Shown piece after piece: positions 1-8,309 of a stretch of 64,000 nucleotides of DNA. Within the stretch, counting starts at the first letter, position 1; each line of letters starts with the position of its first letter. The DNA is taken from the NCBI GenBank assembly GCA_018242625.1, contig JAFEBO010000006.1:177132-241131 (forward strand), written 5' to 3'. The position numbers and the translations under genes are program-made. Origin of the DNA: Planctomycetota bacterium. Lineage in GTDB: Bacteria > Planctomycetota > Phycisphaerae > Phycisphaerales > UBA1924. The notes below the pieces were generated by a model. The model worked only from the letters and a program-made list of their open reading frames with translations, had not been told where the DNA came from and made no database searches.

Positions 1-151
1 TCGTGAACGCCGTTTCGGTCGGGTAGTACCCGGCCTTGATGAGGATCTTGTCTCCGGAAGCACCGGAGAGGGTATCGATCGTGATGTGGTTGTGCGCCGC
101 CGCGATACCCGCGATCGCGGAGACGGCGGCGAATGAGATGAGTGCTTTCAT
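1..151 (-). CDS. Secreted protein, C-terminus outside window (partial)
   Basis: Only the first 50 codons are present. The ATG at 151 opens a signal peptide (MKALISFAAVSAIAGIAAA) followed by a mature start AHNHITIDTLSGASGDKILI. The mature start resembles the one in the next gene (182-1069), which has HVGFDTATGSPGDQILLRTG: both carry a His, then D-T, then G-S/A-S/P-GD-K/Q-I-L-I/L and a GY. The two are therefore probably tandem paralogues. It lies 30 bp downstream of that gene on the same strand, and a TTGAGATGGACG stretch precedes the start without a strong Shine-Dalgarno. Function unknown; secretion is inferred from the signal peptide only. Confidence 0.7.
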   Translation of the reverse strand, partial: MKALISFAAVSAIAGIAAAHNHITIDTLSGASGDKILIKAGYYPTETAFT

Positions 152-181
152 GGCTGTTTGTTCCTTGAGATGGACGGGCTC

Positions 182-1069
182 TCAGAATCGGCGCCGGCGT
201 GCGGCGACCGCGGTTCCCAGGCCGAGCAGTGCAAGAGCGGATGGCGACGGAATCGAGTTGACGAGGAATGAGAACGTGTCCGAAGCGGCATACACCCCGT
301 TCACGTCGTAGACACGCATCTTGATTTCATACTCACCCCGCGCGCTGACAAAGAGGCCCCAGCCCTCGAAGTGATTGCCGTATCCAAGGTAGAGGCTGCG
401 ATCGGCCAGCGAGCCGCCGCCCGACTGCGCCGCGTCGTAGACACCAAAGGTATCGAACACCGTGGGTCCCACCGTGGTGGTCGTCTGGAGCTGGCGGAGT
501 GCGTTGTTCGTATTTCCCGCCGGATTGATCATCTGCCCCATCGCGAAGCTCGCGAGCGGCGAGCCGTGCAGCGCGGTCACCGAGACGATTTCGTACGCGA
601 ACGAGCCCCCCGTCAGGCGTCCTGCGGCAACGAACGCATCGGCGCCGGTCGGATTGAATCCGGCGCGCTCGGTCGACGGATGCAGCGCCGCCATGCTCGA
701 CTGCGCGTACCAGCCCGCGACCGGCGAAACGCCGCCCCCCTCGGCGGGTCGATAGTTCGACGGGGCGGCGTGGAGCAGGTTGAACGACACCTGATCGAAC
801 GGAGCATTCGGATCGGCGGCGTACCGCGCACTCCGCGTCTGAAACTGAGTCTGACCGTTGACCGTTGCAAACCGGTACGACCACTGCTCGCTCTCGGGCG
901 CGCCGCTGGTGCCGTAACCGGTGCGCAGAAGAATCTGGTCACCGGGCGATCCGGTCGCGGTATCAAAGCCGACGTGCACGCTCCGGAATGCGGTAGCCGC
1001 TCCGAACGAAGAAGCGACGAAAGCCGCCGCACAGGATGCAAGGCCGAACAAATGGTTCATCTTCAACAT
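182..1069 (-). CDS. Secreted PEP-CTERM-like protein, 295 aa
   Basis: N-terminal signal peptide of about 27 residues (MLKMNHLFGLASCAAAFVAS...). The mature domain begins with HVGFDTATGSPGD and is rich in Gly, Ser, Thr and Tyr, as expected of an extracellular beta-sandwich. The C-terminus IPSPSALALLGLGTAVAARR plus further Arg is the hydrophobic-plus-basic sorting tail typical of PEP-CTERM-like proteins in Phycisphaerae, although the strict PEP triplet is replaced by P-S-P. Start chosen at 1069 because GGAG lies 11 nt upstream; an internal ATG at 1060 is also possible. The region around residues 230-270 (GWGLFVSARGEYEIKMRVYD) looks like a Gly-Tyr-rich surface-protein strand pair, but I cannot assign a family. 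Neighbour 1-151 is a likely paralogue. Confidence 0.8.
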   Translation of the reverse strand: MLKMNHLFGLASCAAAFVASSFGAATAFRSVHVGFDTATGSPGDQILLRTGYGTSGAPESEQWSYRFATVNGQTQFQTRSARYAADPNAPFDQVSFNLLHAAPSNYRPAEGGGVSPVAGWYAQSSMAALHPSTERAGFNPTGADAFVAAGRLTGGSFAYEIVSVTALHGSPLASFAMGQMINPAGNTNNALRQLQTTTTVGPTVFDTFGVYDAAQSGGGSLADRSLYLGYGNHFEGWGLFVSARGEYEIKMRVYDVNGVYAASDTFSFLVNSIPSPSALALLGLGTAVAARRRRF

Positions 1070-1123
1070 GACAGTTCTTTCTCCGGGCTCTCCCCGGAAA
1101 GCTGGAATCTGAATCGGATGGCG

Positions 1124-1846
1124 CTACTGCGCCGTTTCTGGATCAAATGGGCTGGTCGCCGGCGAAAAGCGTTTCGCGAAATCGGGCCAAAGCCACGGCC
1201 GCGAACTTCCGTCGGCGAAGAGGTAGTGAGCGGAGCCGACCTGCGCCATCGAAGCCCCGTGCCTGCGGACCGCGATCGCCTGCTCGACCGCACCCGCATT
1301 TTTCAGCGCGTGGGTCACCAGGTGATCGACAGTCCCGGCGGCGTTGGGCTCGTACACATAGATCGTGAGCGATGGCCGGGGCACAAGCCCCACACGGTCG
1401 AACGCGAAGGTGCGTCCGCCGGGCAGAGGCTTCTTTGTGACCGGGTTGAAATCCACTCCGGGGGTCAGCGGCTCGAAGTGCTCGTTGGTCGCGAACGACG
1501 TCGCCTTGTTCGCACGATCGGGATCGCGCGTGCAGAAGCGGTCGGCAACAACCACGCCGTACGGCTGCAGCGACTGCAGCCAGGATGAAGCGCTGACGAG
1601 TGAGCCCGAGGTGTGGCTGGAGACGGGAAACCTCTCTCTGTTGTTGTTGCAATACAGCACGACCCCCTGCCCGATGGAGCGGAGGTTCGCAAGGCACCGC
1701 GTGTCGAGCGCTGCGTTCCGTGCTCCCCGCAGCGCGGGGGCAAGAAGCGAGATCAGCACCGCGACAACCGCGATGACAACAAGAAGCTCGATCAGCGTGA
1801 ACGCGCCGCACCGGGCCGGTACACGTCCACATTCGCCATTCTTCAA
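1124..1846 (-). CDS. Prepilin-type N-terminal cleavage/methylation protein
   Basis: The N-terminus contains the type IV prepilin/pseudopilin signature AFTLIELLVVIAVVAVLISL: a short basic leader, a cleavage site before Phe, Glu at position 5 and a long hydrophobic helix. The C-terminal part has HYLFADGSSRPW, a form of the H...DG motif common in the large planctomycete prepilin-like families. These proteins are made at the membrane, processed by prepilin peptidase, and are thought to enter pseudopilus-like or secretion structures; the specific role here is unknown. I prefer the TTG at 1846 (leader of about 15 residues, GGGGA six nt upstream); a GTG at 1891 would give a leader of about 30 residues. 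It follows 1919-2557 on the same strand and may be cotranscribed. Confidence 0.8.
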   Translation of the reverse strand: MKNGECGRVPARCGAFTLIELLVVIAVVAVLISLLAPALRGARNAALDTRCLANLRSIGQGVVLYCNNNRERFPVSSHTSGSLVSASSWLQSLQPYGVVVADRFCTRDPDRANKATSFATNEHFEPLTPGVDFNPVTKKPLPGGRTFAFDRVGLVPRPSLTIYVYEPNAAGTVDHLVTHALKNAGAVEQAIAVRRHGASMAQVGSAHYLFADGSSRPWLWPDFAKRFSPATSPFDPETAQ

Positions 1847-1918
1847 GAGAATTCCCCGAAGTGCGCGGGCAGCGCCGGCGCACGAAACCACACGTCGAAC
1901 ACGCAGTGGAATGCCCGG

Positions 1919-2557
1919 TCAGGCACGCCTGGGTGGAGGTTCGAGCGCCTCGAGCGTCCGGGACGCCGGGCGGCTTTCCTTCGCGATCGCCCCCGCATCA
2001 ACGCGCGCCGGCGGGGCCAGGCGCTCCTCCGCGCGCATCGGAGAAAAGGGTGGCAGGCTCATCGCCAGCACCTGCTTGATCCCCTTGCACGCAAGCGCCG
2101 ACATCGAAAGTCCCGCCGCCGGGCGCTGCGCTTCGCATCCCGCTCCCGCCTCGGTGGCCGGACCCTCGGTACGGATCCCTTGATCAAGCTTCGATTTGAT
2201 GCCTTCGACGCACACCGAGCATTCCGCGCTCCCCGCACGAACGTCGTTGGCCGCGGCGATCCAATCTTCTTCGGAAAACGAGACACCCACGGGCGGCCTT
2301 ACGCCGTGCCGGATCGCCCAGGCCAGCCGCTGCCGCGGCGTGTGGCAGCAGCAGTGCGCCCAGCACTCCGCGGCCGATGCGCAGCCGCAGGCATGATCTT
2401 CGCACGGATAGCGCTCGAGGCCCGTCAGCACACCGCCGCACCACTGCGCGAGAACCCACGGCGTCGGGACAAACCCGATCGACACGACGACGTAAATCAC
2501 CGCCAGAAAGGCGGCGACAAGACGAACCCGATCGGGATGGCGCGTGAACGCCTTCAC
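1919..2557 (-). CDS. Cysteine-rich membrane-anchored protein of unknown function
   Basis: 212 residues starting with GTG at 2557. One N-terminal membrane segment (about residues 12-35, VRLVAAFLAVIYVVVSIGFV) is followed by a dense Cys/His cluster: WCGG, YPCEDHACGCASAAECWAH, then CCCH. More Cys follow (CSVC, a single GC, AC). The pattern suggests metal binding or several disulfides outside the membrane, but no family could be named. The start is supported by a TACATT hexamer ending six nt upstream of the GTG, with no Shine-Dalgarno, as for many genes in this window. The upstream region is unusually AT-rich for the locus and holds short direct repeats, so the gene may be regulated. The prepilin-like gene lies downstream on the same strand. 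Confidence 0.75.
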   Translation of the reverse strand: MKAFTRHPDRVRLVAAFLAVIYVVVSIGFVPTPWVLAQWCGGVLTGLERYPCEDHACGCASAAECWAHCCCHTPRQRLAWAIRHGVRPPVGVSFSEEDWIAAANDVRAGSAECSVCVEGIKSKLDQGIRTEGPATEAGAGCEAQRPAAGLSMSALACKGIKQVLAMSLPPFSPMRAEERLAPPARVDAGAIAKESRPASRTLEALEPPPRRA

Positions 2558-2563
2558 TCTTCA

Positions 2564-2608
2564 AATGTATAGTCACGCAGTATAAATTCCAGTTCGGCAG
2601 TAAATTTA
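2564..2608 (-). promoter_or_regulatory. AT-rich promoter region of the Cys-rich protein gene
   Basis: On the minus strand TACATT occupies 2569-2564, six nt before the GTG at 2557, and TATACT lies slightly further upstream. On the plus strand GCAGTATAAATT (from 2577) and GCAGTAAATTT (from 2597) form a direct repeat with a 20-bp period over the promoter, a spacing that would place two bound proteins on nearly the same face of the helix. No regulator family can be named from sequence alone. Confidence 0.4.
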
Positions 2609-2656
2609 AACCTGCCGGACCGCCCGACGGCTGCGGTGGGCCCTGCGTTTCGGGGG

Positions 2657-3946
2657 CTACCGATCCAGTTCCGCCGCCACGATATTGATCGAGCCGAGGA
2701 TTGCCACGATGTCGCTCAAGACATGCCCCTCTGCCATCTTCGCAACGGTCGAATAGTTAATGAAGCTCGGCGGGCGCGTCTTCACGCGCCAGGGGCGCGG
2801 GCCGCCGTCGCTGACGATGTAGTACCCAAGTTCGCCGTTGGCCGTTTCGTTGGCGCCGTAAATCTCGGCGACGGGGGGCTTCCAGCCGCGGTTGGTCATG
2901 ATCAGCTCGAAATGCTGGATGAGGCCTTCGATCGAGCCGTAGACATCCTTCTTATTCGGCTTGACCATCTTCGAATCGGCGAAGGTGTCCATCGGGCCGC
3001 CGGGGATCTTGTCGATGAGCTGCTCGATAATGCTGGCGCTTTGTTTCATCTCTTCCACGCGGACGAGGTACCGCGCGTAGCAGTCGCCGTCGTCGCAGAC
3101 CGGCACCTGGAACTTCACGGCCTCGGCGCCCTGGCCGTCCCAGTTGTCGGCGTAGCAGAGGTACGGATCGTCCTTCCGCAGATCGCGTTTCACGCCGCTG
3201 GCGCGGGCGAGGGGGCCGGTGAGGCTGAACGCGTTGGCCTCGTCACGGGTCATCACGCCGATGCCCTTGGTGCGATCCCAGAAGATCCGGTTGCGGTTGA
3301 GCAGGCCCTCGACCTCGCTGAGAGCCTTGGGCAGTTCCTTGTGGATGAAGTTCTTGATGAGCGTCTTGAACATCGCCTCATCGGGAAGGTCCATCATCGC
3401 GCCGCCGACGCGGGTCCAGTCGGGGTGGAAGCGCTGGCCGCTGATGAAATCGCAGATGTCGTAGATCTTTTCTCGCAGGTTGAAGCAGTAAAGAAAGCCG
3501 GTGATCGCGTTCAGGTCCAGGCCCGCCGCCCCCACGCACAGGAGGTGATCCTGGATGCGCGCGAGCTCCGCCATGATCGTTCGCACCGCCTTGCAGCGCG
3601 GCGCGATGTCGATCCCGAACAGCTTCTCGACGCAGTGATGCCAGCAGATGTCGTTGGCGATCGGCGACAGATAGTTCATCCGGGAAACGATCGTGACGTA
3701 CTGGTTGTAATCCAGCACCTCGCCGAGCTTCTCAAAGCCCGAGTGCAGGTAGCCGATGTGCGGGGTAATGCGGGCGATCCGCTCGCCGTCCAGCTCCATC
3801 ACGATCCGGAGCGTCGTGTGGGTGGCGGGGTGCTGGGGGCCGAAGTTCAGCACCCAGCGGTCGCCGGTGTCCACGTGCTTCTTGATGTAGTCGATGTTGT
3901 CGGAATCGACCTCGATCGTCTGGGCTGGTTTGAGTGTGTACGGCAT
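2657..3946 (-). CDS. nuoD: NADH-quinone oxidoreductase subunit D
   Basis: 429 residues, matching the usual 400-430 of the 49-kDa (NuoD) subunit of respiratory complex I. The family signature NFGPQHPATHTTLRIVMELD is near the N-terminus, with PHIGYLHSGFEKL just after it and further conserved stretches (MNYLSPIANDICW, YYIVSDGGPRPWRVKTRPPS). The protein sits in the peripheral arm next to the quinone site, where conserved His and Tyr contact quinone. The other nuo genes are not adjacent: neighbours are a PEP-CTERM-like protein and the Cys-rich protein, so this subunit gene stands alone here. The start at 3946 (MPYTLKPAQTIEVDSDN) is the first ATG and gives the expected N-terminal length. No Shine-Dalgarno is obvious. 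Confidence 0.97.
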   Translation of the reverse strand: MPYTLKPAQTIEVDSDNIDYIKKHVDTGDRWVLNFGPQHPATHTTLRIVMELDGERIARITPHIGYLHSGFEKLGEVLDYNQYVTIVSRMNYLSPIANDICWHHCVEKLFGIDIAPRCKAVRTIMAELARIQDHLLCVGAAGLDLNAITGFLYCFNLREKIYDICDFISGQRFHPDWTRVGGAMMDLPDEAMFKTLIKNFIHKELPKALSEVEGLLNRNRIFWDRTKGIGVMTRDEANAFSLTGPLARASGVKRDLRKDDPYLCYADNWDGQGAEAVKFQVPVCDDGDCYARYLVRVEEMKQSASIIEQLIDKIPGGPMDTFADSKMVKPNKKDVYGSIEGLIQHFELIMTNRGWKPPVAEIYGANETANGELGYYIVSDGGPRPWRVKTRPPSFINYSTVAKMAEGHVLSDIVAILGSINIVAAELDR

Positions 3947-4026
3947 AGGGAAGGTTCTCGCGAGAAGGCGATCATAGATCCCGCCGACCCCGCCCGGGAC
4001 GCGGCGCCGGGGCCCGCGCAGCGCGC

Positions 4027-4053
4027 AAAAAAGCCCGCCGTTGCGGCGGGCTT
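4027..4053 (-). terminator. Rho-independent terminator after the 4077-4754 gene
   Basis: Read on the minus strand, AAGCCCGCC, a CAAC loop and GGCGGGCTT form a nine-pair stem followed by a run of six T. It lies between the PEP-CTERM-like gene and nuoD, so nuoD should have its own promoter. Confidence 0.85.
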
Positions 4054-4076
4054 GGGGTGTGCGATGGGGCGGAGCC

Positions 4077-4754
4077 TTACCGCTTGCGACGGAGGGTGAT
4101 CAGCCCGGCCAGGCCGGCCAGAGCGAGGGAACCCGATGAGGGAATCAGCGTCGCCGTGAAGAGCCAGTCCGAGGAATCGATATGCGGCGAGCCGGAAGGT
4201 CCGTGGTTGAGCCATCCCCAGCCGGAGATGCCGCTGAACCCGCGGTGGCCCGCATCGTTGTCCTCGTTGCCAAGGCGGAAGTAGTAGTTGTCCTGCTGCT
4301 TGTCCACCAGCCCGATCGTGTCACCCAGGGGAGACTTGATCGTGCCGCTGTTCTGCATCATGGCGCCGCCGTACGCGACCCACCAGTCGTCGTCGCCGGG
4401 AACCTGCGAGACGCCGACCGAGTACGTGAAGTCGACCGTGTACACGCCGGTGCGCGCTTCCGCGGCGTAGGCGGAACCGACGTCGCGCCCGCCGTAGACC
4501 GTGCCGTAGATGTGGATGACCGAGGTGGTCACCATCATCTTCATGTTCGAAAGGGCATGATCGAAGTCGAACGTGTAAATGTCGTGGTCGGCCGTGGCGT
4601 TGTAAAGCTCATCAAGGCGCAGCCCGTAGAGCGGCGGACGGGCGCCCCCGTCGGGATGGTTGTGCAGCTGATACAAGCCCGGAACGATGAGCGCCGACTG
4701 CGCGCAAGCGCAGATGAGCGCGCCGGCAGCGCCGGCAGCAACAAAACGATTCAT
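4077..4754 (-). CDS. Secreted PEP-CTERM-like protein, 225 aa
   Basis: ATG at 4754 with GGAGGAGAGG just upstream; a longer frame exists but has no ribosome site. Signal peptide MNRFVAAGAAGALICACAQS. The mature N-terminus LIVPGLYQLHNHPDGGARPP and the following YGLRLDELYN belong to a family of small PEP-CTERM proteins that I recall from planctomycetes and cyanobacteria; its function is not known. The middle has VYGGRDVG and VDFTYSVGV strands. The C-terminus IPSSGSLALAGLAGLITLRR is the hydrophobic sorting tail plus basic end. It is closed by a strong terminator at 4027-4053. Probably an exported surface or matrix protein processed by an exosortase-like system; the exosortase itself is not in this window. 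Confidence 0.85.
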   Translation of the reverse strand: MNRFVAAGAAGALICACAQSALIVPGLYQLHNHPDGGARPPLYGLRLDELYNATADHDIYTFDFDHALSNMKMMVTTSVIHIYGTVYGGRDVGSAYAAEARTGVYTVDFTYSVGVSQVPGDDDWWVAYGGAMMQNSGTIKSPLGDTIGLVDKQQDNYYFRLGNEDNDAGHRGFSGISGWGWLNHGPSGSPHIDSSDWLFTATLIPSSGSLALAGLAGLITLRRKR

Positions 4755-5134
4755 GTGGTACCTCTCCTCCAAACCCAAACAAAGCTGCCTTCGACCGCCC
4801 GTTCTCTGCGGGCGCGGAATAAGCCTCAGGCCGCAACGCATGCTACCGGCGTTTGGACTCGGAGCAACAGCGTGCCACCGTTTTTGGTGAAAAACTCCTT
4901 ACGTACAGCGCTTCTTGGTCAAATCACAACATCAAATTGGTCCAATAACACGTTCTGCCCCGCGCTGGTCAACGCCCTTCCAATTGAGTTGTTTTAGAGA
5001 CCTTCGTGGTTCTGGGCCGTACGTGCCCGCGTATTGATTGAGAGCGGACGCATTTGTCTTGCTCTCCGCGCGTGGCTGGTGTACAAGTTCAGTCTCGCGT
5101 ATTACTTGTGCGTCTGGCGGAGATGAGGGGAATC
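4755..5134. other. Intergenic region with divergent promoters
   Basis: About 380 bp between a minus-strand and a plus-strand secreted-protein gene, with lower GC than its surroundings. A minus-strand TAGCAT near 4840 could serve the 4077-4754 gene. TTGGTC occurs twice with a 22-bp period (4915-4920 and 4937-4942). I see no open frame that looks coding. Confidence 0.4.
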
Positions 5135-6709
5135 ATGATTCGTTCGAGCGCGATCTGGCCGGCAATGGCCGCGGCCTTGTTCACTCTGGCGGCACGCGCG
5201 GACGTCGTGACCGAATGGAACGAGCTTTACAAGGCCCTGACCCGGCTCCAGGGCGGCGCGCCGTGCCCGATCAGCCGCGCCGGCCCCATGTTCAATCTGG
5301 CGATGTTCGATGCCGTGAACGGCATCGACCGCGTCGAGAATTTCCCGACTTCTTTCAAGCCCTATCTCACCGGGCTCCCCGTTCCCTTCGCCGGCGCATC
5401 GCGTGAAGCGGCGGCCGCGGCGGCGGCCCACGAAGTGATGGCCTCGATCTACAACCTGCAGAGCGACGAACTTCCCCAGATCGGCCCGATGATCCACGGG
5501 CTTTACGCCGCACAGCTCGATGCGATCCCCGACGGTCCGGCCAAGGCCAACGGCGTCGCGTTTGGTGAGGCGGTCGGCACCGCGATGAAGCTGTGGCGCT
5601 TCGGCGACGGCTACGACGGGAATCCCTCCTACACGCTGGGCGGGCAGCCCGGCGACTGGTGCATCACTCCGGACGGACCGTTCGTCCAGCCTTTCACGCC
5701 GCACTGGGGCAACGTCACGCCCTGGGGCCTCGAAGACGGGCACATGTTCCGCCCGACGCGGCTGACCGACTACGGGAGCATGGCGAACCTGCTGGCGAGC
5801 GCCGAGTACGCCGCGCAGATCAACGGGAGCGAAACGATTCCCGGCGTGAAGGACCTGGGCGCACGCAACAGCACGACCCGAACCGCGGACCAGACCGAGG
5901 CGGCCTGGTTCTGGGCCAACGACCGCGACGGGACCAGCAAGCCGCCCGGCCAGCTCATCGACATCACGCTCACTGTTTCTGCGCAGCAGAATCTGAGCCT
6001 CTCGCAGAACGCGCGCCTGTTCGCCCTCGTGGCGATGGGGCTGGGCGATGCCTGCATCTCCGCGTGGGACGCCAAATACGACACGCCCATCGACCTCTGG
6101 CGTCCCATCGACGCCGTCCGCGAAACGCTAAACGACGGCAATCCGCTGACCATCAGCGATCCGGCGTGGCTTCCTCTCAACGACTTCACACCCCCTTTCC
6201 CCGCGTATGTCTCGGGGCACGCAACCTTCGCGGCGGTGCACGCCTCGATCATGGAGCAGTACTTCGGGACCGACAACATCCCGTTCTCGCTCGAGAGCGA
6301 CGAGTTCAAGGTCAACACGTCGCTGGGCTATCCGCCCCACCTCACGCGGTCGTTCTCGAGTTTTTCGCAGGCGGCCTGGGAGAACGCGATGAGCCGCATC
6401 TGGCTTGGCGTGCACTTCTACTGGGACGCGATGGACGGCAACACGCTGGGCTACCAGGTCGGCGGGTATCTCTTTGCGCATCGCCTGAGGCCGGTGCCTT
6501 CGGGCCCCTGCCCGGCCGATCTGGTTGCGGACAGCGTGGTGGACGACACGGACTTTGTGAGCTTCGCGGTTCAGTACGATGCATTTGACTGCCGCACGCT
6601 CGCGATGCCGGCCAACTGCTCGGCGGATCTCAACGGCGACAACTTCGTGGACGACACCGACTTCGTGCTCTTCGCGACGGCCTACGAGGAATTCCTCTGC
6701 CCGACGTGA
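5135..6709 (+). CDS. Secreted vanadium haloperoxidase/PAP2-like enzyme with dockerin-like tail
   Basis: 524 residues from ATG 5135 (AGGGGA five nt upstream; an ATG at 5123 is less well placed). Signal peptide MIRSSAIWPAMAAALFTLAA, then the bacterial V-haloperoxidase-like acid phosphatase domain: a Lys/Arg-containing block (KPPGQLIDI, RPIDAVRE), the core PAYVSGHATFAAVHA with the Ser-Gly-His that contacts vanadate or phosphate, and SRIWLGVHFYWDAMDG supplying Arg and the catalytic His. These residues are intact, so an active oxidase or phosphatase is plausible. The last 65 residues are two Asp-rich loops (DSVVDDTDF, DLNGDNFVDDTDF) ending LCPT, the same tail found on four other secreted proteins in this window. 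It is likely exported and retained at the surface through that tail. Confidence 0.85.
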   Translation: MIRSSAIWPAMAAALFTLAARADVVTEWNELYKALTRLQGGAPCPISRAGPMFNLAMFDAVNGIDRVENFPTSFKPYLTGLPVPFAGASREAAAAAAAHEVMASIYNLQSDELPQIGPMIHGLYAAQLDAIPDGPAKANGVAFGEAVGTAMKLWRFGDGYDGNPSYTLGGQPGDWCITPDGPFVQPFTPHWGNVTPWGLEDGHMFRPTRLTDYGSMANLLASAEYAAQINGSETIPGVKDLGARNSTTRTADQTEAAWFWANDRDGTSKPPGQLIDITLTVSAQQNLSLSQNARLFALVAMGLGDACISAWDAKYDTPIDLWRPIDAVRETLNDGNPLTISDPAWLPLNDFTPPFPAYVSGHATFAAVHASIMEQYFGTDNIPFSLESDEFKVNTSLGYPPHLTRSFSSFSQAAWENAMSRIWLGVHFYWDAMDGNTLGYQVGGYLFAHRLRPVPSGPCPADLVADSVVDDTDFVSFAVQYDAFDCRTLAMPANCSADLNGDNFVDDTDFVLFATAYEEFLCPT

Positions 6710-6767
6710 ACGGCCCTTTGCCTCTGCCTGCGGGCTGCTCCGCTTTGGTTTTCGGTAATCTGAGCCG

Positions 6768-7553
6768 ATGACCACCGCACCGCTGACCGTGAGCAATCCG
6801 CTCCCCTGCATCCAGTGCGGCTATGACCTCGTCGGCCTGGCGATCAGCGGCAAGTGTCCCGAGTGCGGCACGCCCGTCGACCGGTCGATGCGCGGAGACC
6901 TGCTCAAGTACAGCAGCCCGCAGTACCGCGGCTCGCTGCTCCGGGGCGTCACGCTCATCATGACGGGCATCGCCCTCATGCTGATCGGGATGATCGGAGC
7001 CTTGCTCATCGGCGCCTTCGTTCCGGGAGCGGGCGGCCAGATCGTCATGATCGGCCTCATGTTTCTTTCTTCGGCCGCCTCATTCGCCGGCTATTTTCTG
7101 TACAGCGTTCCGGACCCCGGGCAGCTCTCCGCGAACAAGGGTGAGACGCCGCGCAGGGTCCTCCGCATCTGCATCGCGATCTCGCTGGCCTCGAGCCTGG
7201 CGCAGACCGTTGTCTCCATGATCGCGACAGGGAAGGGTGTTGCGGGCTTCGGCATGGTGCCGCACCAGAACATCAGCACCCTGACGATGTTCTACGCGAT
7301 CACGGCCGTGACGGGCCTGATCGCCGGAGCCGTCCAGTTTTTCGCCGCGATGCTGTACACGCGCTGGCTCGCCCCGCGGATTCCGAGCACGCGTGTGGCC
7401 AATCGCGCGAAACTTCTCATGTGGCTTGGCCCGATCCTGATCGTGCTCTACTGCACGCTGATCTGCCCGCTGATCGCGCTCATCCTTTATTACAATATGT
7501 TCAGCTGGATACGCAGCGCTCTGATCTCTTTGCGCGATGCGCCCGAAACATGA
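6768..7553 (+). CDS. Zinc-ribbon multi-pass membrane protein (first of pair)
   Basis: 261 residues. The N-terminus holds a CIQCGYDLVGL...CPECGTPV zinc ribbon of the kind found at the start of many planctomycete membrane proteins, followed by about five predicted helices (near residues 55-78, 84-105, 125-145, 170-195 and 215-240) and a VPDPG linker after the second helix. The ATG at 6768 follows TAATCT by exactly six nt, with no Shine-Dalgarno, so the message is probably leaderless. Its stop overlaps the start of the next gene (ATGA at 7550-7553), and the two proteins share architecture, so they are coupled paralogues. Biochemical function unknown. Confidence 0.85.
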   Translation: MTTAPLTVSNPLPCIQCGYDLVGLAISGKCPECGTPVDRSMRGDLLKYSSPQYRGSLLRGVTLIMTGIALMLIGMIGALLIGAFVPGAGGQIVMIGLMFLSSAASFAGYFLYSVPDPGQLSANKGETPRRVLRICIAISLASSLAQTVVSMIATGKGVAGFGMVPHQNISTLTMFYAITAVTGLIAGAVQFFAAMLYTRWLAPRIPSTRVANRAKLLMWLGPILIVLYCTLICPLIALILYYNMFSWIRSALISLRDAPET

Positions 7554-8284
7554 GTACGCCCGAACTACCGACCCCCTGCGCCGAGTGCGGCTATGAACTC
7601 CGCGGGCTGCCGAGTGAAGGCATGTGCCCCGAGTGCGGCGCTTCGATCGCCGCCTCGCTGGCCAGACGCTCGCTCGGACTGGCGGCCCCCCACTACGTGC
7701 GGAGCCTGCGCACGGGAACCGATCTCACGCTCTGGGCGCTTGCCTTGTTCGGCGTCGCCGGGCTGGCCCGCACGTACCTTGGACACGCGCAGGGTTTCGC
7801 GGCGGTTGGGATCGGCATCGATTGTGTCGCGGCGGGGCTCCTGCTCGCCGGCACCTGGATGCTGACGCCCGATGACCCGGGCCTTCATCCGCAGGACCAG
7901 GCGCGTCCGAACAAGCGCGCCATGCGGGCGGGTGCCGTCGGAATCCTGGCCACGGCCCTGCTGCTGTTCATCCTGATACTTTCCCGATCGGCCGGTCGTT
8001 CGCACACCTCGCTCTTCCCGGATTTCAGCGCCATCTTTGAGGTTGCCTTCTGGCTCGTCTGGGCGACGGGCATGGCGAACTACACGCGATGGATCGCGGT
8101 CCGCCTTCCTGACAACGCGCTGTACAACACCGGGCGAAGAACGGGCCGCGCACTTCCCTGGACAATCGCGGTCTGGTTTATGATTTCATTTCTCTTCGGC
8201 GCGGCGCCGCGCGTGCTCCCGATGGCACTGCTCTTCTGGCTGAGCTGGCGCGTGCGCGACCGGATCGGCCGCTCGCACGTGTAA
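7550..8284 (+). CDS. Zinc-ribbon multi-pass membrane protein (second of pair)
   Basis: 244 residues. It starts at ATG 7550 inside the stop of the previous gene (4-bp ATGA overlap), implying translational coupling. It begins with CAECGYELRGLPSEGMCPEC, the same CxxCGY(D/E)L.GL...CPECG ribbon as its neighbour, followed by about five helices and a TPDDPG linker where the neighbour has SVPDPG. The pair probably arose by duplication and may form a hetero-oligomer in the inner membrane; substrate or partner unknown. It ends before a 78-bp gap preceding the DUF2089-like gene. Confidence 0.85.
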   Translation: MSTPELPTPCAECGYELRGLPSEGMCPECGASIAASLARRSLGLAAPHYVRSLRTGTDLTLWALALFGVAGLARTYLGHAQGFAAVGIGIDCVAAGLLLAGTWMLTPDDPGLHPQDQARPNKRAMRAGAVGILATALLLFILILSRSAGRSHTSLFPDFSAIFEVAFWLVWATGMANYTRWIAVRLPDNALYNTGRRTGRALPWTIAVWFMISFLFGAAPRVLPMALLFWLSWRVRDRIGRSHV

Positions 8285-8309
8285 GTGTCCCGGGGTCAAA
8301 CGCTTCCAT

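Noticed and set aside
2636..4099. Long plus-strand open frame antisense to nuoD
   Set aside because: It mirrors nuoD codon structure, has Val/Ala/Asp/Arg-biased composition and no recognisable motif. nuoD is certain on the other strand.
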